Assembly (NCBI RefSeq): GCF_000721105.1
Contig: NZ_JOEV01000030.1
Coordinates: 1-64,000 of the forward strand
Length of the DNA: 64,000 nt
Reading direction: 5' to 3'
Source of the DNA: Streptomyces cellulosae
GTDB lineage: Bacteria > Actinomycetota > Actinomycetes > Streptomycetales > Streptomycetaceae
Both the position numbers and the translations under genes were made by a program. The stretch's first letter is position 1. The number at the start of each line of letters is the position of its first letter. This document shows, in pieces, positions 34,386 to 42,696 of this stretch. The notes below the pieces were generated by a model. It was not told where the DNA came from and did no database searches. It saw only the letters and a list, made by a program, of their open reading frames with translations.

Positions 34386-35363
34386 TCAGCCGGCCGCGCG
34401 GGCCGCCATCCGGGCCTTGCGCGCGGCCAGCTTCTCGTCGAACTTCGAGGCCTCCGCGTCCAGGCCTCCCATGTACAGCCCGAGTTCCTCCTGTGCCTTG
34501 AGGCCCTCGGGGCCGAGGCCGTCGATCTCCAGGACCTTCAGGAAGCGCAGGACGGGCTGGATGACGTCGTCGTGGTGGATGCGCATGTTGTAGATCTCGC
34601 CGATCGCCATCTGCGCGGCGGCCCGCTCGAAGCCGGGCATGCCGTGGCCGGGCATCCGGAAGTTCACGATCACGTCGCGCACCGCCTGCATCGTCAGGTC
34701 GGGCGCCAGGTCGAAGGCCGCCTTCAACAGGTTCCGGTAGAAGACCATGTGCAGGTTCTCGTCGGTCGCGATGCGCGCCAGCATGCGGTCGCACACCGGG
34801 TCCCCGGACTGGTGGCCGGTGTTGCGGTGCGAGACGCGGGTCGCCAGCTCCTGGAAGGCGACGTAGGCCACCGAGTGCAGCATCGAGTGGCGGTTGTCCG
34901 ACTCGAAGCCCTCGCTCATGTGGGACATCCGGAACTGCTCCAGCTGGTCCGGGTCCACCGCGCGCGAGGTGAGCAGGTAGTCGCGCATCACGATGCCGTG
35001 CCGGCCCTCCTCGGCGGTCCAGCGGTGCACCCAGGTGCCCCAGGCGCCGTCACGGCCGAAGAGTGAGGCGATCTCGTGGTGGTAGCTGGGGAGGTTGTCC
35101 TCCGTGAGAAGGTTGACCACCAGCGCGATCCGGCCGATCTCGGTGACCTTCGACTGTTCCTTCTGCCACGCCTCGCCGTCCTCGAAGAGGCCGGGGAAGT
35201 TGCGGCCGTCGCTCCACGGGACGTACTCGTGCGGCATCCAGTCCTTGGCCACCTTGAGGTGCCGATTGAGCTCCTGTTCGACCACTTCCTCCAGTGCGTA
35301 CAGCAGTCGGGCGTCGGTCCAGGCGGTGGACGGGCTGCTGAGGTGCGGGGAAGTGATCGTCAC
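34386..35363 (-). CDS. Acyl-ACP desaturase (di-iron, soluble)
   Basis: A 325-residue FA_desaturase_2 family enzyme that introduces a double bond into acyl-ACP using ferredoxin and O2. Di-iron ligand motifs are EEGRH (118-122) and DENLH (201-205), separated by the usual about 80 residues. The start is GTG 35363, 6 nt after GGAG. The upstream region holds three 15-bp direct repeats and a facing inverted copy, so membrane unsaturation is likely under dedicated transcriptional control. Confidence 0.92.
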   Translation of the reverse strand: MTITSPHLSSPSTAWTDARLLYALEEVVEQELNRHLKVAKDWMPHEYVPWSDGRNFPGLFEDGEAWQKEQSKVTEIGRIALVVNLLTEDNLPSYHHEIASLFGRDGAWGTWVHRWTAEEGRHGIVMRDYLLTSRAVDPDQLEQFRMSHMSEGFESDNRHSMLHSVAYVAFQELATRVSHRNTGHQSGDPVCDRMLARIATDENLHMVFYRNLLKAAFDLAPDLTMQAVRDVIVNFRMPGHGMPGFERAAAQMAIGEIYNMRIHHDDVIQPVLRFLKVLEIDGLGPEGLKAQEELGLYMGGLDAEASKFDEKLAARKARMAARAAG

Positions 35364-35420
35364 GGGTACTCCATGGGGACGCGGAACAACAACAAGAGGG
35401 TGCCCGGCGAGCGGTGCCGG

Positions 35421-35479
35421 GTAACTTACGGAATCGTAGGCTACGTATCCGTAGGTTACGAGACCGTAGGTTAAGAGCC
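35421..35479. promoter_or_regulatory. Iterated 15-bp operator upstream of the desaturase
   Basis: Direct repeats CGTAGG(C/T)TA start at 35435, 35450 and 35465, exactly 15 bp apart; the first two continue as CGTAGGCTACG and CGTAGGTTACG. An inverted near-copy, GTAACTTACG, lies at 35421-35430. The TACG-rich dyads resemble TetR-family lipid regulators' sites. The local base composition is less G+C rich than its surroundings, as expected for a promoter. No regulator gene is adjacent. Confidence 0.6.
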
Positions 35480-35572
35480 GTGTAAAGATCCCAGATCAGC
35501 GGTGTTCGCCGAACATGACAAACAGCTCACGGAGCCGCAGGTCCGGGGCCGGAAGCGGTCCGGCGCACCCGG

Positions 35573-36349
35573 TCAGGCATACAGCTCCCGCAACCGCACC
35601 GAGAGACATGTCACACAGCCCTCGAGTTTCTCGAACTCGCTGATGTCCACCAGGACGGGCTCGTGGCCGAGGTCGGCGAGCAGGTCCGCCGTCTTCGGCG
35701 CGCTCGCCGACATCAACAGCTTGCCCTCGCCGAGCAGCACCACGTGCGCCCCGGACTCCTCCGGCACCGACAGGAAGCGCGGGAACAGCGACGGCCTGTC
35801 GACCTTCGGGATGTGTCCGATGACCGTCCCGTCGGGCAGCGCCGTGACCGCCGACTTCAGATGCAGCACCTTGCTCACCGGCACGGCCACGACCTGCGCC
35901 CCCAGCGGCTCGAACGCGGCCCGCAGCTGCTGGACACCGGCCGCGTTGGTGCGCCCGCCCCGGCCGACGTAGATCGTGTCACCGATCTTCAGCACATCGC
36001 CGCCGTCCAGGGTGCCCGGCTCCCAGATCCAGTTCACCGAGCAGCCGAGGCGGGCCACGGCCTCCTCGACGCCCATGGTCTCGTCTTGCCGGGACTGAGC
36101 GCCGGGCCTGGTGATCAGGGACACGTTCTTGTACATGACGACGGTGTCCTCGACGAACACCGAGTCCGGGAAGTCGTCGGCCGGGTCCACCTCGATGGTC
36201 TCCCAGCCGTGCGTGCGCAGGGCCTCGACGTAGGCCTCCCACTGTTCGAGCGCCAGGTCGACGTCGACCTTCTCACGCTCGATGTGCGTCACCAGACCTT
36301 CGGCGAGGCGCGGGCCGGGGCGGCGGACGAGGGCCTTCTTGCTGGGCAC
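35573..36349 (-). CDS. ddaH: Dimethylarginine dimethylaminohydrolase
   Basis: A 258-residue amidinotransferase-superfamily enzyme that hydrolyses N-omega-methylated arginine to citrulline and (di)methylamine. Substrate-binding and catalytic regions are visible: PADDFPDSVFVEDTVV, GTLDGGDVLKIGD, the histidine in VLHLKSAVT (H163) and the nucleophile in EGCVTCLSVRL (C248). I start at GTG 36349 (PSKKALVRRPGPRL, the usual N-terminus) because the 39 upstream codons are Arg/Pro-rich and unlike the family. It is monocistronic. The interval 36350-36522 holds no gene. Confidence 0.92.
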   Translation of the reverse strand: MPSKKALVRRPGPRLAEGLVTHIEREKVDVDLALEQWEAYVEALRTHGWETIEVDPADDFPDSVFVEDTVVMYKNVSLITRPGAQSRQDETMGVEEAVARLGCSVNWIWEPGTLDGGDVLKIGDTIYVGRGGRTNAAGVQQLRAAFEPLGAQVVAVPVSKVLHLKSAVTALPDGTVIGHIPKVDRPSLFPRFLSVPEESGAHVVLLGEGKLLMSASAPKTADLLADLGHEPVLVDISEFEKLEGCVTCLSVRLRELYA

Positions 36350-36522
36350 GAGCGTGACTCCGTATCGGATGGGCGTGTCGGGAGCGCGCCGACGGGGTTT
36401 CCGGGATCGCCGGAATCCGTAGGGCGTCAGCGGACCATCATGCAGCGCCGTCCCGGGTGACAACACCCCGGGGGCGCCGGGCGGCAGGGCACTGCGCCGG
36501 TTCAGGGCCGCCCGACGGGTGG

Positions 36523-37455
36523 TCAGTCAGGCCCGGAGCGCAGGTGGTCGCGCAGGCGACGGGCGACCTGTCCCATGAGGGCCTCGGCGTCGGGCCGGCT
36601 GCCGGCGGCCACCTGCGACTCGGTCAGGGCGGCGACGGCGTAGGCCCGGCCGTCGGCGTGCTCGACGACACCGACCTCGTGACGCAGGTTGAGCAGCGTG
36701 CCCGTCTTCGACGACCAGACCGAGGAGTCGGAGGCGAAGTCCGGGGCGAGGCGCTGGCGCAGCAGGTTGTCGGCGAGCAGACCGCGCAGGCGGGTGGCGA
36801 CCTCCGGGTGGATCGCGGCGGGCCCGGCGCCGGGCCGGGGCCGCCAGAGCGCCTGGAGAAGGTCGACGAAGGCGCGCGCCGTACCGGTGTTGGCCCGCGA
36901 GACGTCCAGCTGCGGCAACCGGTGACCGCGCCCCGGGGTGCCGGAGTCGATCGCGAGCGCGTACGCGAGATGCGCCTCCGTCCTCGCGAGACGCTCCAGC
37001 GGGGTCTCGGTCAGCTCGCCCATGGTGTGCCGTACGGCGATGCCCCGCAGCCCGAACTCGTGCAGCAGCGCCGCGACCCGGTCGGGCGGGGTTAATGCGA
37101 ACAGCGCGTCGGCGGCGGTGCTGTCGCTGACGCAGGTGCTGAGGTACAGCAGATCGTCCACGGCGATCCGGGCGGTGTGCCGGAACCGGCTCAGGCCGGT
37201 CGGCCCGGGTGTGGTCGTCCGGCCGGGCGCCACCTCGATCGCCGCGGCGCCGTCGAGTTCCCCGCGCCGGATGCGTTCCAGTGTCGCCAGGGCGAGCGGG
37301 ACCTTGGTGAGGGACGCGACGGGGAACTCGATGTCGGGGTCGATGCCGACCTCCTCGCCCGTGTCCAGGTCCCGTACCCAGAACGAGCCGCCCAGCCCGC
37401 CGTCGCGCAGCGTGCGGCGCAGTTCCCCCAGCAGCCGCTCGGTCCTCGTGCTCAT
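36523..37455 (-). CDS. blaB: Serine beta-lactamase-like protein, BlaB-type partner
   Basis: A 310-residue class A beta-lactamase-fold protein. The SxxK motif is S48-L-T-K51, the second motif is S110-D-S112 instead of SDN, and the third is K250-T-G252. There is no ExxLN omega-loop glutamate of the kind needed for beta-lactam deacylation, and no signal peptide, so it should stay cytoplasmic. The ATG overlaps the stop of the LysR gene (ATGA). This arrangement (LysR regulator and BlaB beside a divergent beta-lactamase) matches the S. cacaoi blaL-blaA-blaB system, where BlaB is required for induction by an unclear mechanism. Confidence 0.82.
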   Translation of the reverse strand: MSTRTERLLGELRRTLRDGGLGGSFWVRDLDTGEEVGIDPDIEFPVASLTKVPLALATLERIRRGELDGAAAIEVAPGRTTTPGPTGLSRFRHTARIAVDDLLYLSTCVSDSTAADALFALTPPDRVAALLHEFGLRGIAVRHTMGELTETPLERLARTEAHLAYALAIDSGTPGRGHRLPQLDVSRANTGTARAFVDLLQALWRPRPGAGPAAIHPEVATRLRGLLADNLLRQRLAPDFASDSSVWSSKTGTLLNLRHEVGVVEHADGRAYAVAALTESQVAAGSRPDAEALMGQVARRLRDHLRSGPD

Positions 37456-38357
37456 ACGGGTTCCTCCGGGTACTCCGTGGCGCCGAGGCACCGGGCGATC
37501 TCCTCCGCGCACTCCCGGCCCGTACGGGCGGCGTCGGCGTCCGCGTCGTCGGCCACGGCAAGGACGTACCCCCGCGCGAGGCCGGGGCCGAGTTCGCCGA
37601 CGGGGCGCCAGTGCAGGCCGAGTTCCCGGGCCTGGCCGGGCGAGCAGAGCAGCGCGTCGCCCAGGCTCAGCACGTCCGCCGCGGCGGCGGCAACGGTCCG
37701 GGCGACGGCCAGTTGGGCCGGGCGCAGCCCGACGGCGTCCCGCAACCGCACCAGGCGGTCCCGGACATGCGGTACGTCGTCCTCCGGCTGGAGCCACACG
37801 CGGCGCGGCCGTCGCGCGCGGTCGGCCCGGCCGGGACGCAGGACGTCCAGGTAGAGCGGTCCGCCGCCCGGGTCGTCCGCGACCGCCAGACCCAGCGGCA
37901 CTGTCCAGGCCGCCTCACCGGGTGCCACCGCCGGCAGGGCCGCGCGCACCTGCCGGGACATCACGAGCTCGGCGCGCTCGGACGGCCCGGCGGGGCGCGG
38001 GTCGAGAAGGATTCCGTGCTCATGCGCCCGCGCGATGAGGTGGGCGAGGGCGCCGGTGGGGCAGACGGCGGGGACAGCGAGCCGCAGCGGCCGGTGCCGT
38101 GCGGCCTCCGCCTCGTGGTCGAGCCGGTCGGCCAGCTGTACGAGCTGTTGCGCCAGCGGCAGCATGTCCCGGCCGAACGGCGTCAGGGTCACCGCGCGGG
38201 CGGACCGCTCCAGCAGCCGCTCGCCGAGGCGCTGTTCCAACGCGGCGACCCGGCGGCTCACCACCGACTGGGCCGTCCGGGACGCCGCCGCGCCCACCGT
38301 GAAACTGCCGTACTCGCTCACGTTGACGAACGCACGGCACGCAGCGACAAGATCCAC
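37452..38357 (-). CDS. blaA: LysR-family activator of the beta-lactamase (BlaA-like)
   Basis: A 301-residue LysR-type regulator. The N-terminal winged helix (LVAACRAFVNVSEYGSFTVG, then AAASRTAQSVVSRRVAALEQ RLGERLLER) is followed by the effector-binding domain. I start at GTG 38357; a longer N-terminal extension is open but has no homology. It is divergent from the beta-lactamase gene and coupled to the blaB-like gene. By analogy with S. cacaoi BlaA it should activate the beta-lactamase promoter through the T-N11-A box in between. Confidence 0.87.
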   Translation of the reverse strand: MDLVAACRAFVNVSEYGSFTVGAAASRTAQSVVSRRVAALEQRLGERLLERSARAVTLTPFGRDMLPLAQQLVQLADRLDHEAEAARHRPLRLAVPAVCPTGALAHLIARAHEHGILLDPRPAGPSERAELVMSRQVRAALPAVAPGEAAWTVPLGLAVADDPGGGPLYLDVLRPGRADRARRPRRVWLQPEDDVPHVRDRLVRLRDAVGLRPAQLAVARTVAAAAADVLSLGDALLCSPGQARELGLHWRPVGELGPGLARGYVLAVADDADADAARTGRECAEEIARCLGATEYPEEPV

Positions 38358-38366
38358 GCGACCACT

Positions 38367-38381
38367 ATGCCAAAACAGCAT
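38367..38381. promoter_or_regulatory. LysR-type T-N11-A box
   Basis: ATGCCAAAACAGCAT is a 15-bp dyad (ATGC-N7-GCAT) with the T-N11-A spacing of LysR-type regulators. It lies 10 bp outside the regulator start and about 120 bp before the divergent beta-lactamase start. Confidence 0.7.
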
Positions 38382-38497
38382 GGGACAGCGTGTGGGCGTC
38401 TTGGACAACGGCTCACTCCCGGCCGGATGGTGGTGTGCGCCCAGGACGCCGTCCTGGCGTTTCACGAGTCCTCTTCGACCACCAGGAGGTCCATCCC

Positions 38498-39445
38498 ATG
38501 ACGTTCCCGCATCGCCTGCGCCGCGGTGCCGCCTGGGCGGCCGGCTTACTCGCGCTCGCCGCGCTTCCCGCGTGCGGCCAGACCGGGTCCGCGTCCGCCT
38601 CCTCCGCCGCCTTCGAGCGGTCCGCCGAGAGGTCCGCCTCCGCCACGGCGGCACCGAAGCCCGCCGCCGGCGCGTTCCGGCAGCTGGAGCGCGAGTTCGA
38701 CGCGCGGCTCGGTGTCTACGCACTCGACACCGGCACCGGACGGTCGGTGGCCTACCAGGCGGACGAACGGTTCGCGTACGCCTCCACGTTCAAGGCGCTC
38801 GCGGTCGGGGCCCTGCTCCAGCGGCGTGGGTCGGCCGGGCTCGACAAGGTGATCACCTATTCGCAGGACGACCTGGTCGAGTACTCACCCGTGTCGGAGA
38901 ACTTCGTCGAGACCGGGATGAGCCTGCGCGAACTGTGCGCCGCCACCCTCTGGTACAGCGACAACACCGCCGCCAACCTGCTCCTCGAAGAACTCGGCGG
39001 CCCGGACGGCCTGGAGAAGGCCCTGGAGCGACTGGGCGACGACGTCACCGAGATGGACCGCTACGAGCCGGACCTCAGCGACGGCACGCCGGGCGACCTC
39101 CGCGACACCAGTACCCCCCGCGCGATCGCGGGCGATCTGCGGGCGTTCCTGCTCGGCAAGGCACTGGACCGGGACGAACGCGCTCTCCTCAGGACGTGGA
39201 TGGAGACCAACACCACCGGTGAGACGCTCATCCGGGCCGGCCTCCCGGACGACTGGACCGTGGCCGACAAGAGCGGCAGCGCCGGGTACGGGGGCCGCAA
39301 CGACGTCGCCGTGGTGTGGCCGGACGACGGTGGCGATCCCGTCGTGCTCGCGGTCATGTCCAGCCGCGACACGCAGGGTGCCGAACGCCGGGATGCCCTG
39401 ATCGCCAAGGCGGCGACGGTGGCGGTGGACGGCCTGGGACGCTAG
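38498..39445 (+). CDS. bla: Class A beta-lactamase (probable lipoprotein)
   Basis: 315 residues. The signal sequence ends in L-P-A-C (C26), a lipobox, so the enzyme is probably membrane-anchored outside. Active-site motifs are S96-TF-K99 (Ambler 70-73), S154-D-N156 (130-132), E190-PDLS (166 region) and K258-S-G260 (234-236). The omega loop PDLSDGTPGDLRDTSTPRA has Ser at the usual Asn170 position, which helps place the deacylating water, so hydrolysis may be altered. ATG 38498 follows ACCAGGAGG. Expression is probably controlled by the divergent LysR protein. Confidence 0.93.
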   Translation: MTFPHRLRRGAAWAAGLLALAALPACGQTGSASASSAAFERSAERSASATAAPKPAAGAFRQLEREFDARLGVYALDTGTGRSVAYQADERFAYASTFKALAVGALLQRRGSAGLDKVITYSQDDLVEYSPVSENFVETGMSLRELCAATLWYSDNTAANLLLEELGGPDGLEKALERLGDDVTEMDRYEPDLSDGTPGDLRDTSTPRAIAGDLRAFLLGKALDRDERALLRTWMETNTTGETLIRAGLPDDWTVADKSGSAGYGGRNDVAVVWPDDGGDPVVLAVMSSRDTQGAERRDALIAKAATVAVDGLGR

Positions 39446-39507
39446 GGAGCCGGGACCGACGGGGCGGGGCGCCCCCTCGACCCACGCCCCGCGTCCCGGC
39501 CGCCGCC

Positions 39508-39803
39508 TCACCGCCCGCAGAGCACCCCCGCCTCCGCCACCGCCCGACGCAGGTGTTCCCCGGTGAACGGTCCTGCGGCATCGAGGAGTTGGCGGGGCGT
39601 GCCCTCGAAGACCACCCGGCCGCCGTCCCGGCCCCCGTCCGGCAGCTGGCGCTGCGACTCGACCGCGATCGTGTCGAAGACGACGGACGACTTCCCCGAC
39701 CCCGAAACGCCGGTGAACACGGTCAGCCGGCCCTGCGGGATGCGGAGCGTGACGTCCTTGAGGTTGTCTGGCGGGCTCCGGTGAGAGTGATGCAGTCGGG
39801 CAT
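39508..39803 (-). pseudogene. UvrA-like (excinuclease ATPase paralogue) deletion relic
   Basis: ATG 39803 opens [12 protein letters not shown]; the frame is then lost by one missing base near 39767 and continues one frame over as [40 protein letters not shown], the first Walker A region of a UvrA-like ATPase. At about 39640 this jumps directly to [20 protein letters not shown] and TGEHLRRAV, the extreme C-terminus. About 650 residues are missing between them. It lies 10 bp after the ABC-F stop on the same strand, so it was once the second gene of that unit. UvrA-like drug-resistance paralogues are known in Streptomyces. Confidence 0.85.
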
Positions 39804-39813
39804 GCACCCGACG

Positions 39814-41439
39814 CTAGAAGGGATACCCGACAGCTTCTGGCGTGATTTCCTTGAGTTCTCCGTCCTCCAGCAGCAGCCACCGCGTGATGCCGACGGACTC
39901 CAGGAACGGCAGGTCGTGACTGGCCACGATCAGCGCCCCCTCGTAGGACTCCAGGGCGGTTGTCAGCTGCCGCACGCTCGCCATGTCCAGGTTGTTCGTC
40001 GGTTCGTCCAGCATCAGCAGTTGCGGCGCGGGCTCGGCCAGCATCAGCGCGGCCAGTGCCGCCCGGAAGCGTTCGCCGCCGGACAGGGTGGCCGCCTTCT
40101 GGTCGGCGCGGGCACCCCGGAACAGGAAGCGGGCCAGCCGCGCCCGGACCCGGTTGTTGGTGGCGCCCGGCGCGAACCGGGCCACGTTCTCGGCGACGGT
40201 CAGCTCGTCGTCGAGGACGTCCAGCCGTTGCGGCAGGAACCGCAGCGGGACATGCGCCTGAGCCTCACCGGAGAGCGGCTCCAGCTCCCCGGCGATCGTC
40301 CGCAGCAGCGTCGTCTTCCCCGCGCCGTTGCGCCCGATCAACGCGACCCGCTCCGGACCGCGCAGGTCGAACCCGCCCTCGACGCGCGCGCCGTACGCCA
40401 GGTGCAGGTCCAGGAGGGTGAGAACGGTGCGGCCCGGCGGTACGGCCGTGTACGGCAGGTCGACACGGATCTCGTCGTCGTCCCGTACGGCCTCCACCGC
40501 CTCGTCGAGCCGGTCCTTGGCCTCGGCGAGCCTCTCCTCGTGCATGATGCGGTGCTTGCCCGCGGACTCCTGCGCCGCACGCTTGCGCGCCCCCATGACG
40601 ATCTTCGGCTCGCGTTTCTGGTCCCACATCTTCTGCCCATACCGTTTCCGGCGGGCCAACTTGACCTGGGCGTCGGTCAGTTCGCGCTTCTGCTTCTTCA
40701 GATCGGCCTCGGCGACGCGCACCATCCGCTCGGCCGCCTCCTGCTCGGTGGCGAGCACCTCCTCGTACGCCGAGTAGGTGCCGCCGTACCAGGTGATCTC
40801 CCCACCCCGAAGGTCGGCGATCTGGTCGACGAGTTCGAGGAGTTCGCGGTCGTGGCTGACCACGACCATGACCCCGGGCCAGGCGTCGACGGCCGCGTAC
40901 AACCGTCGGCGCGCGTACAGGTCGAGGTTGTTGGTCGGCTCGTCGAGCAGCAGCACGTCCGGCCGGCGCAGCAGCAGCGCGGCCAGCCGCAGCAGCACCG
41001 ACTCGCCGCCCGACACCTCGCCGATGGTGCGGTCCAACTCGATGTGGCCGAGGCCGAGTTCGCCGAGGGTGGCGAGGGCCCGTTCTTCCACGTCCCAGTC
41101 GTCGCCGACCGTCTCGAAGTGCTTCTCGGCCACGTCACCGGCCTCGATGGCGTGCAGCGCGGCCCGCTGGGCGGCGATGCCGAGCGCGTCGTCCACCTTC
41201 AGCATGGTGTCGAGCGTGACGTTCTGCGGGAGGTAGCCGACCTCGCCCGCGATCCGGACGGTGCCGTCGGCCGGGGCGAGCTCCCCGGCGATCAGCTTCA
41301 ACAGGGTTGATTTTCCCGAGCCGTTGACGCCGACGAGGCCGGTGCGGCCGGGGCCGAAGGCGACGTCGAGGCCCTCGAAGACGGGGGTGCCGTCGGGCCA
41401 GGCGAAGGCGAGGGAGGTACAGGTGATGGCGATGGACAT
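39814..41439 (-). CDS. ABC-F ATPase (ribosome-protection/antibiotic-resistance type)
   Basis: 541 residues with two ABC domains and no membrane part. The first Walker A is GVNGSGKSTLL and its signature is VSGGESVLLRLA. An interdomain linker of about 80 residues, rich in Lys, Arg and Glu, follows (residues about 240-320, KKQKRELTDAQVKLARRKRY). The second Walker A is GRNGAGKTTLL and its signature is LSGGERFRAALA. Both halves have LLLDEPTNNLD or LMLDEPTNNLD. ABC-F proteins act on the ribosomal E site and many dislodge macrolides, lincosamides, streptogramins or pleuromutilins. The 290-bp leader has hairpins and a short ORF, suggesting attenuation. Confidence 0.93.
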   Translation of the reverse strand: MSIAITCTSLAFAWPDGTPVFEGLDVAFGPGRTGLVGVNGSGKSTLLKLIAGELAPADGTVRIAGEVGYLPQNVTLDTMLKVDDALGIAAQRAALHAIEAGDVAEKHFETVGDDWDVEERALATLGELGLGHIELDRTIGEVSGGESVLLRLAALLLRRPDVLLLDEPTNNLDLYARRRLYAAVDAWPGVMVVVSHDRELLELVDQIADLRGGEITWYGGTYSAYEEVLATEQEAAERMVRVAEADLKKQKRELTDAQVKLARRKRYGQKMWDQKREPKIVMGARKRAAQESAGKHRIMHEERLAEAKDRLDEAVEAVRDDDEIRVDLPYTAVPPGRTVLTLLDLHLAYGARVEGGFDLRGPERVALIGRNGAGKTTLLRTIAGELEPLSGEAQAHVPLRFLPQRLDVLDDELTVAENVARFAPGATNNRVRARLARFLFRGARADQKAATLSGGERFRAALAALMLAEPAPQLLMLDEPTNNLDMASVRQLTTALESYEGALIVASHDLPFLESVGITRWLLLEDGELKEITPEAVGYPF

Positions 41440-41466
41440 ACGGGTCTCCGCGGTTGCTCGAAGCGA

Positions 41467-41553
41467 TCAGGGGCAAACGCGTATCGAGACACCTGCGACC
41501 GTGGGGAGAGGCCCGGGAACGAGAAAGGTCCCGTTCCGGAGGACGGCTCGCAT
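41467..41553 (-). CDS. Candidate 28-codon leader peptide of the ABC-F gene
   Basis: A minus-strand ATG frame MRAVLRNGTFLVPGPLPTVA GVSIRVCP ends 27 nt before the ABC-F start. The DNA inside it can fold (GGAACG and CGTTCC, about 41516-41536), and further upstream CACACACC-TCA-GGTGTGTG (41573-41591) is a perfect 8-bp hairpin. Short leader ORFs with alternative hairpins control several ABC-F genes by ribosome-mediated attenuation. Against it: no clear ribosome site precedes the ATG. Confidence 0.35.
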   Translation of the reverse strand: MRAVLRNGTFLVPGPLPTVAGVSIRVCP

Positions 41554-41728
41554 GCCGAGGTCGCGGACAGCGCACACACCTCAGGTGTGTGACGCGGTGT
41601 CTCGGAACCTCAGACGAGCAACGTCCTACTCCTATCGACGGCAACAGAACCGCTGTACACCGTATGAACGGCTCCGACGGCTGTCAACGGATTAACGTGA
41701 GCCCCCTCGACCGCCCCAAGGAGACCCC

Positions 41729-42361
41729 GTGCCCCACGGCTCGCTCTCGATCCCGGCCCGCCTGTGCCTGCTGGCCTGGGACAGCATGGAGGTCACCGGC
41801 ACCGTCCGGCTGAACTCGCTCGTCCGGGCCGGGGCCCTCGTGGAGCTGGCCCAGCGCGGCCTGCTCACCGACGAGGACGGCATCGCCACGCCCGCCGACC
41901 TGGACTCCGACACCGGAGACCCCGTCCTCGACGGCCTCCTCGAACTGGTCCGCGAGTCCCGGCCGCACCGCTGGCACAGCTGGGTGAGCCTGCGGGCGCG
42001 GATCACCCTGGACGCCGTACGGGAACAACTGGCCGCCGGAGGCTACCTGCGGGCGGAGAAGCGGCGGGTCCTCGGGGTGTTCCCGACCGTGGAGTACGCC
42101 CTGGCCCGCGTCGCCGTCGTACAGGAGCTGCGGACGCAGGCGCGGGCGGCCCTGCGGGGGCCCATGCCGGTCGCGGAGATCTCCGAACGGGACGCGGCCC
42201 TCGCCGCCCTGGCGGACGCAGCGGGACTGCTGCCGCCCGACAGCCGGCCCGCACCAGGACGCGTCGAACAGCTGACCGAGCGCGTCGGGGAGGCGGCGGC
42301 CGTGCTGCGGACGGTGGTCCGGGAGGTACGCACGGCGAAGGCGACGGCTGTGGCGTCGTGA
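41729..42361 (+). CDS. GPP34 (GOLPH3/Vps74-like) phosphoprotein
   Basis: A 210-residue GPP34-fold protein, a family common in Streptomyces and related to eukaryotic Golgi phosphoprotein 3. Recognised by SIPARLCLLAWDSMEVTGTV, the ALVELAQRGLLTDEDGI helix, DPVLDGLLELVRESRPHRWH and the LGVFPTVEYAL strand. Eukaryotic members bind phosphoinositides and sort glycosyltransferases; the bacterial function is unknown. The start is GTG 41729 after AAGGAGA. It is divergent from the ABC-F gene. Confidence 0.88.
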   Translation: MPHGSLSIPARLCLLAWDSMEVTGTVRLNSLVRAGALVELAQRGLLTDEDGIATPADLDSDTGDPVLDGLLELVRESRPHRWHSWVSLRARITLDAVREQLAAGGYLRAEKRRVLGVFPTVEYALARVAVVQELRTQARAALRGPMPVAEISERDAALAALADAAGLLPPDSRPAPGRVEQLTERVGEAAAVLRTVVREVRTAKATAVAS

Positions 42362-42557
42362 GTCCCCTGCCCAGGGCGGGCGTCGCCCTCATGATCATCG
42401 ACCGGCTCGGCGGTGTCGTTGGGCGTGGTTGTCCGAGTGCTACCGGAAAGTGATGGCACTGACTCGCCGGCCCGGGCCGTTTCCCGCCCGGCGGGCACGC
42501 TGAGCCGGGGCGCTCAGGCGGCGATTGAAGATCACCCGCCTGCCGTGTTGCGCTGTC

Positions 42558-42587
42558 CCGGTGCCGGTGCCGGTGCCGGTGCCGGTG
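42558..42587. repeat. Hexanucleotide repeat in the 42362-42696 intergenic region
   Basis: Five perfect copies of CCGGTG. The 335-bp interval has no supported gene. Its end (about 42640-42690) contains the AT-rich segment TTTTCAAAAAGACAATTACT, unusual for this genome and a likely promoter for the next gene. Confidence 0.8.
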
Positions 42588-42696
42588 ACGGCGCCGCGGA
42601 TGGACGTCCGAGGCCGGCCGACCAGTGAAGGAAGGCCCTTTTCAAAAAGACAATTACTCGAATGGAACAGCGCCCGTGGCAATAGGCTCCTGTTTC

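Noticed and set aside
42625..42696. N-terminal 24-codon extension of the PLP enzyme from GTG 42625
   Set aside because: The extension crosses the AT-rich promoter-like segment and is not family-like, so the start was moved to 42697.
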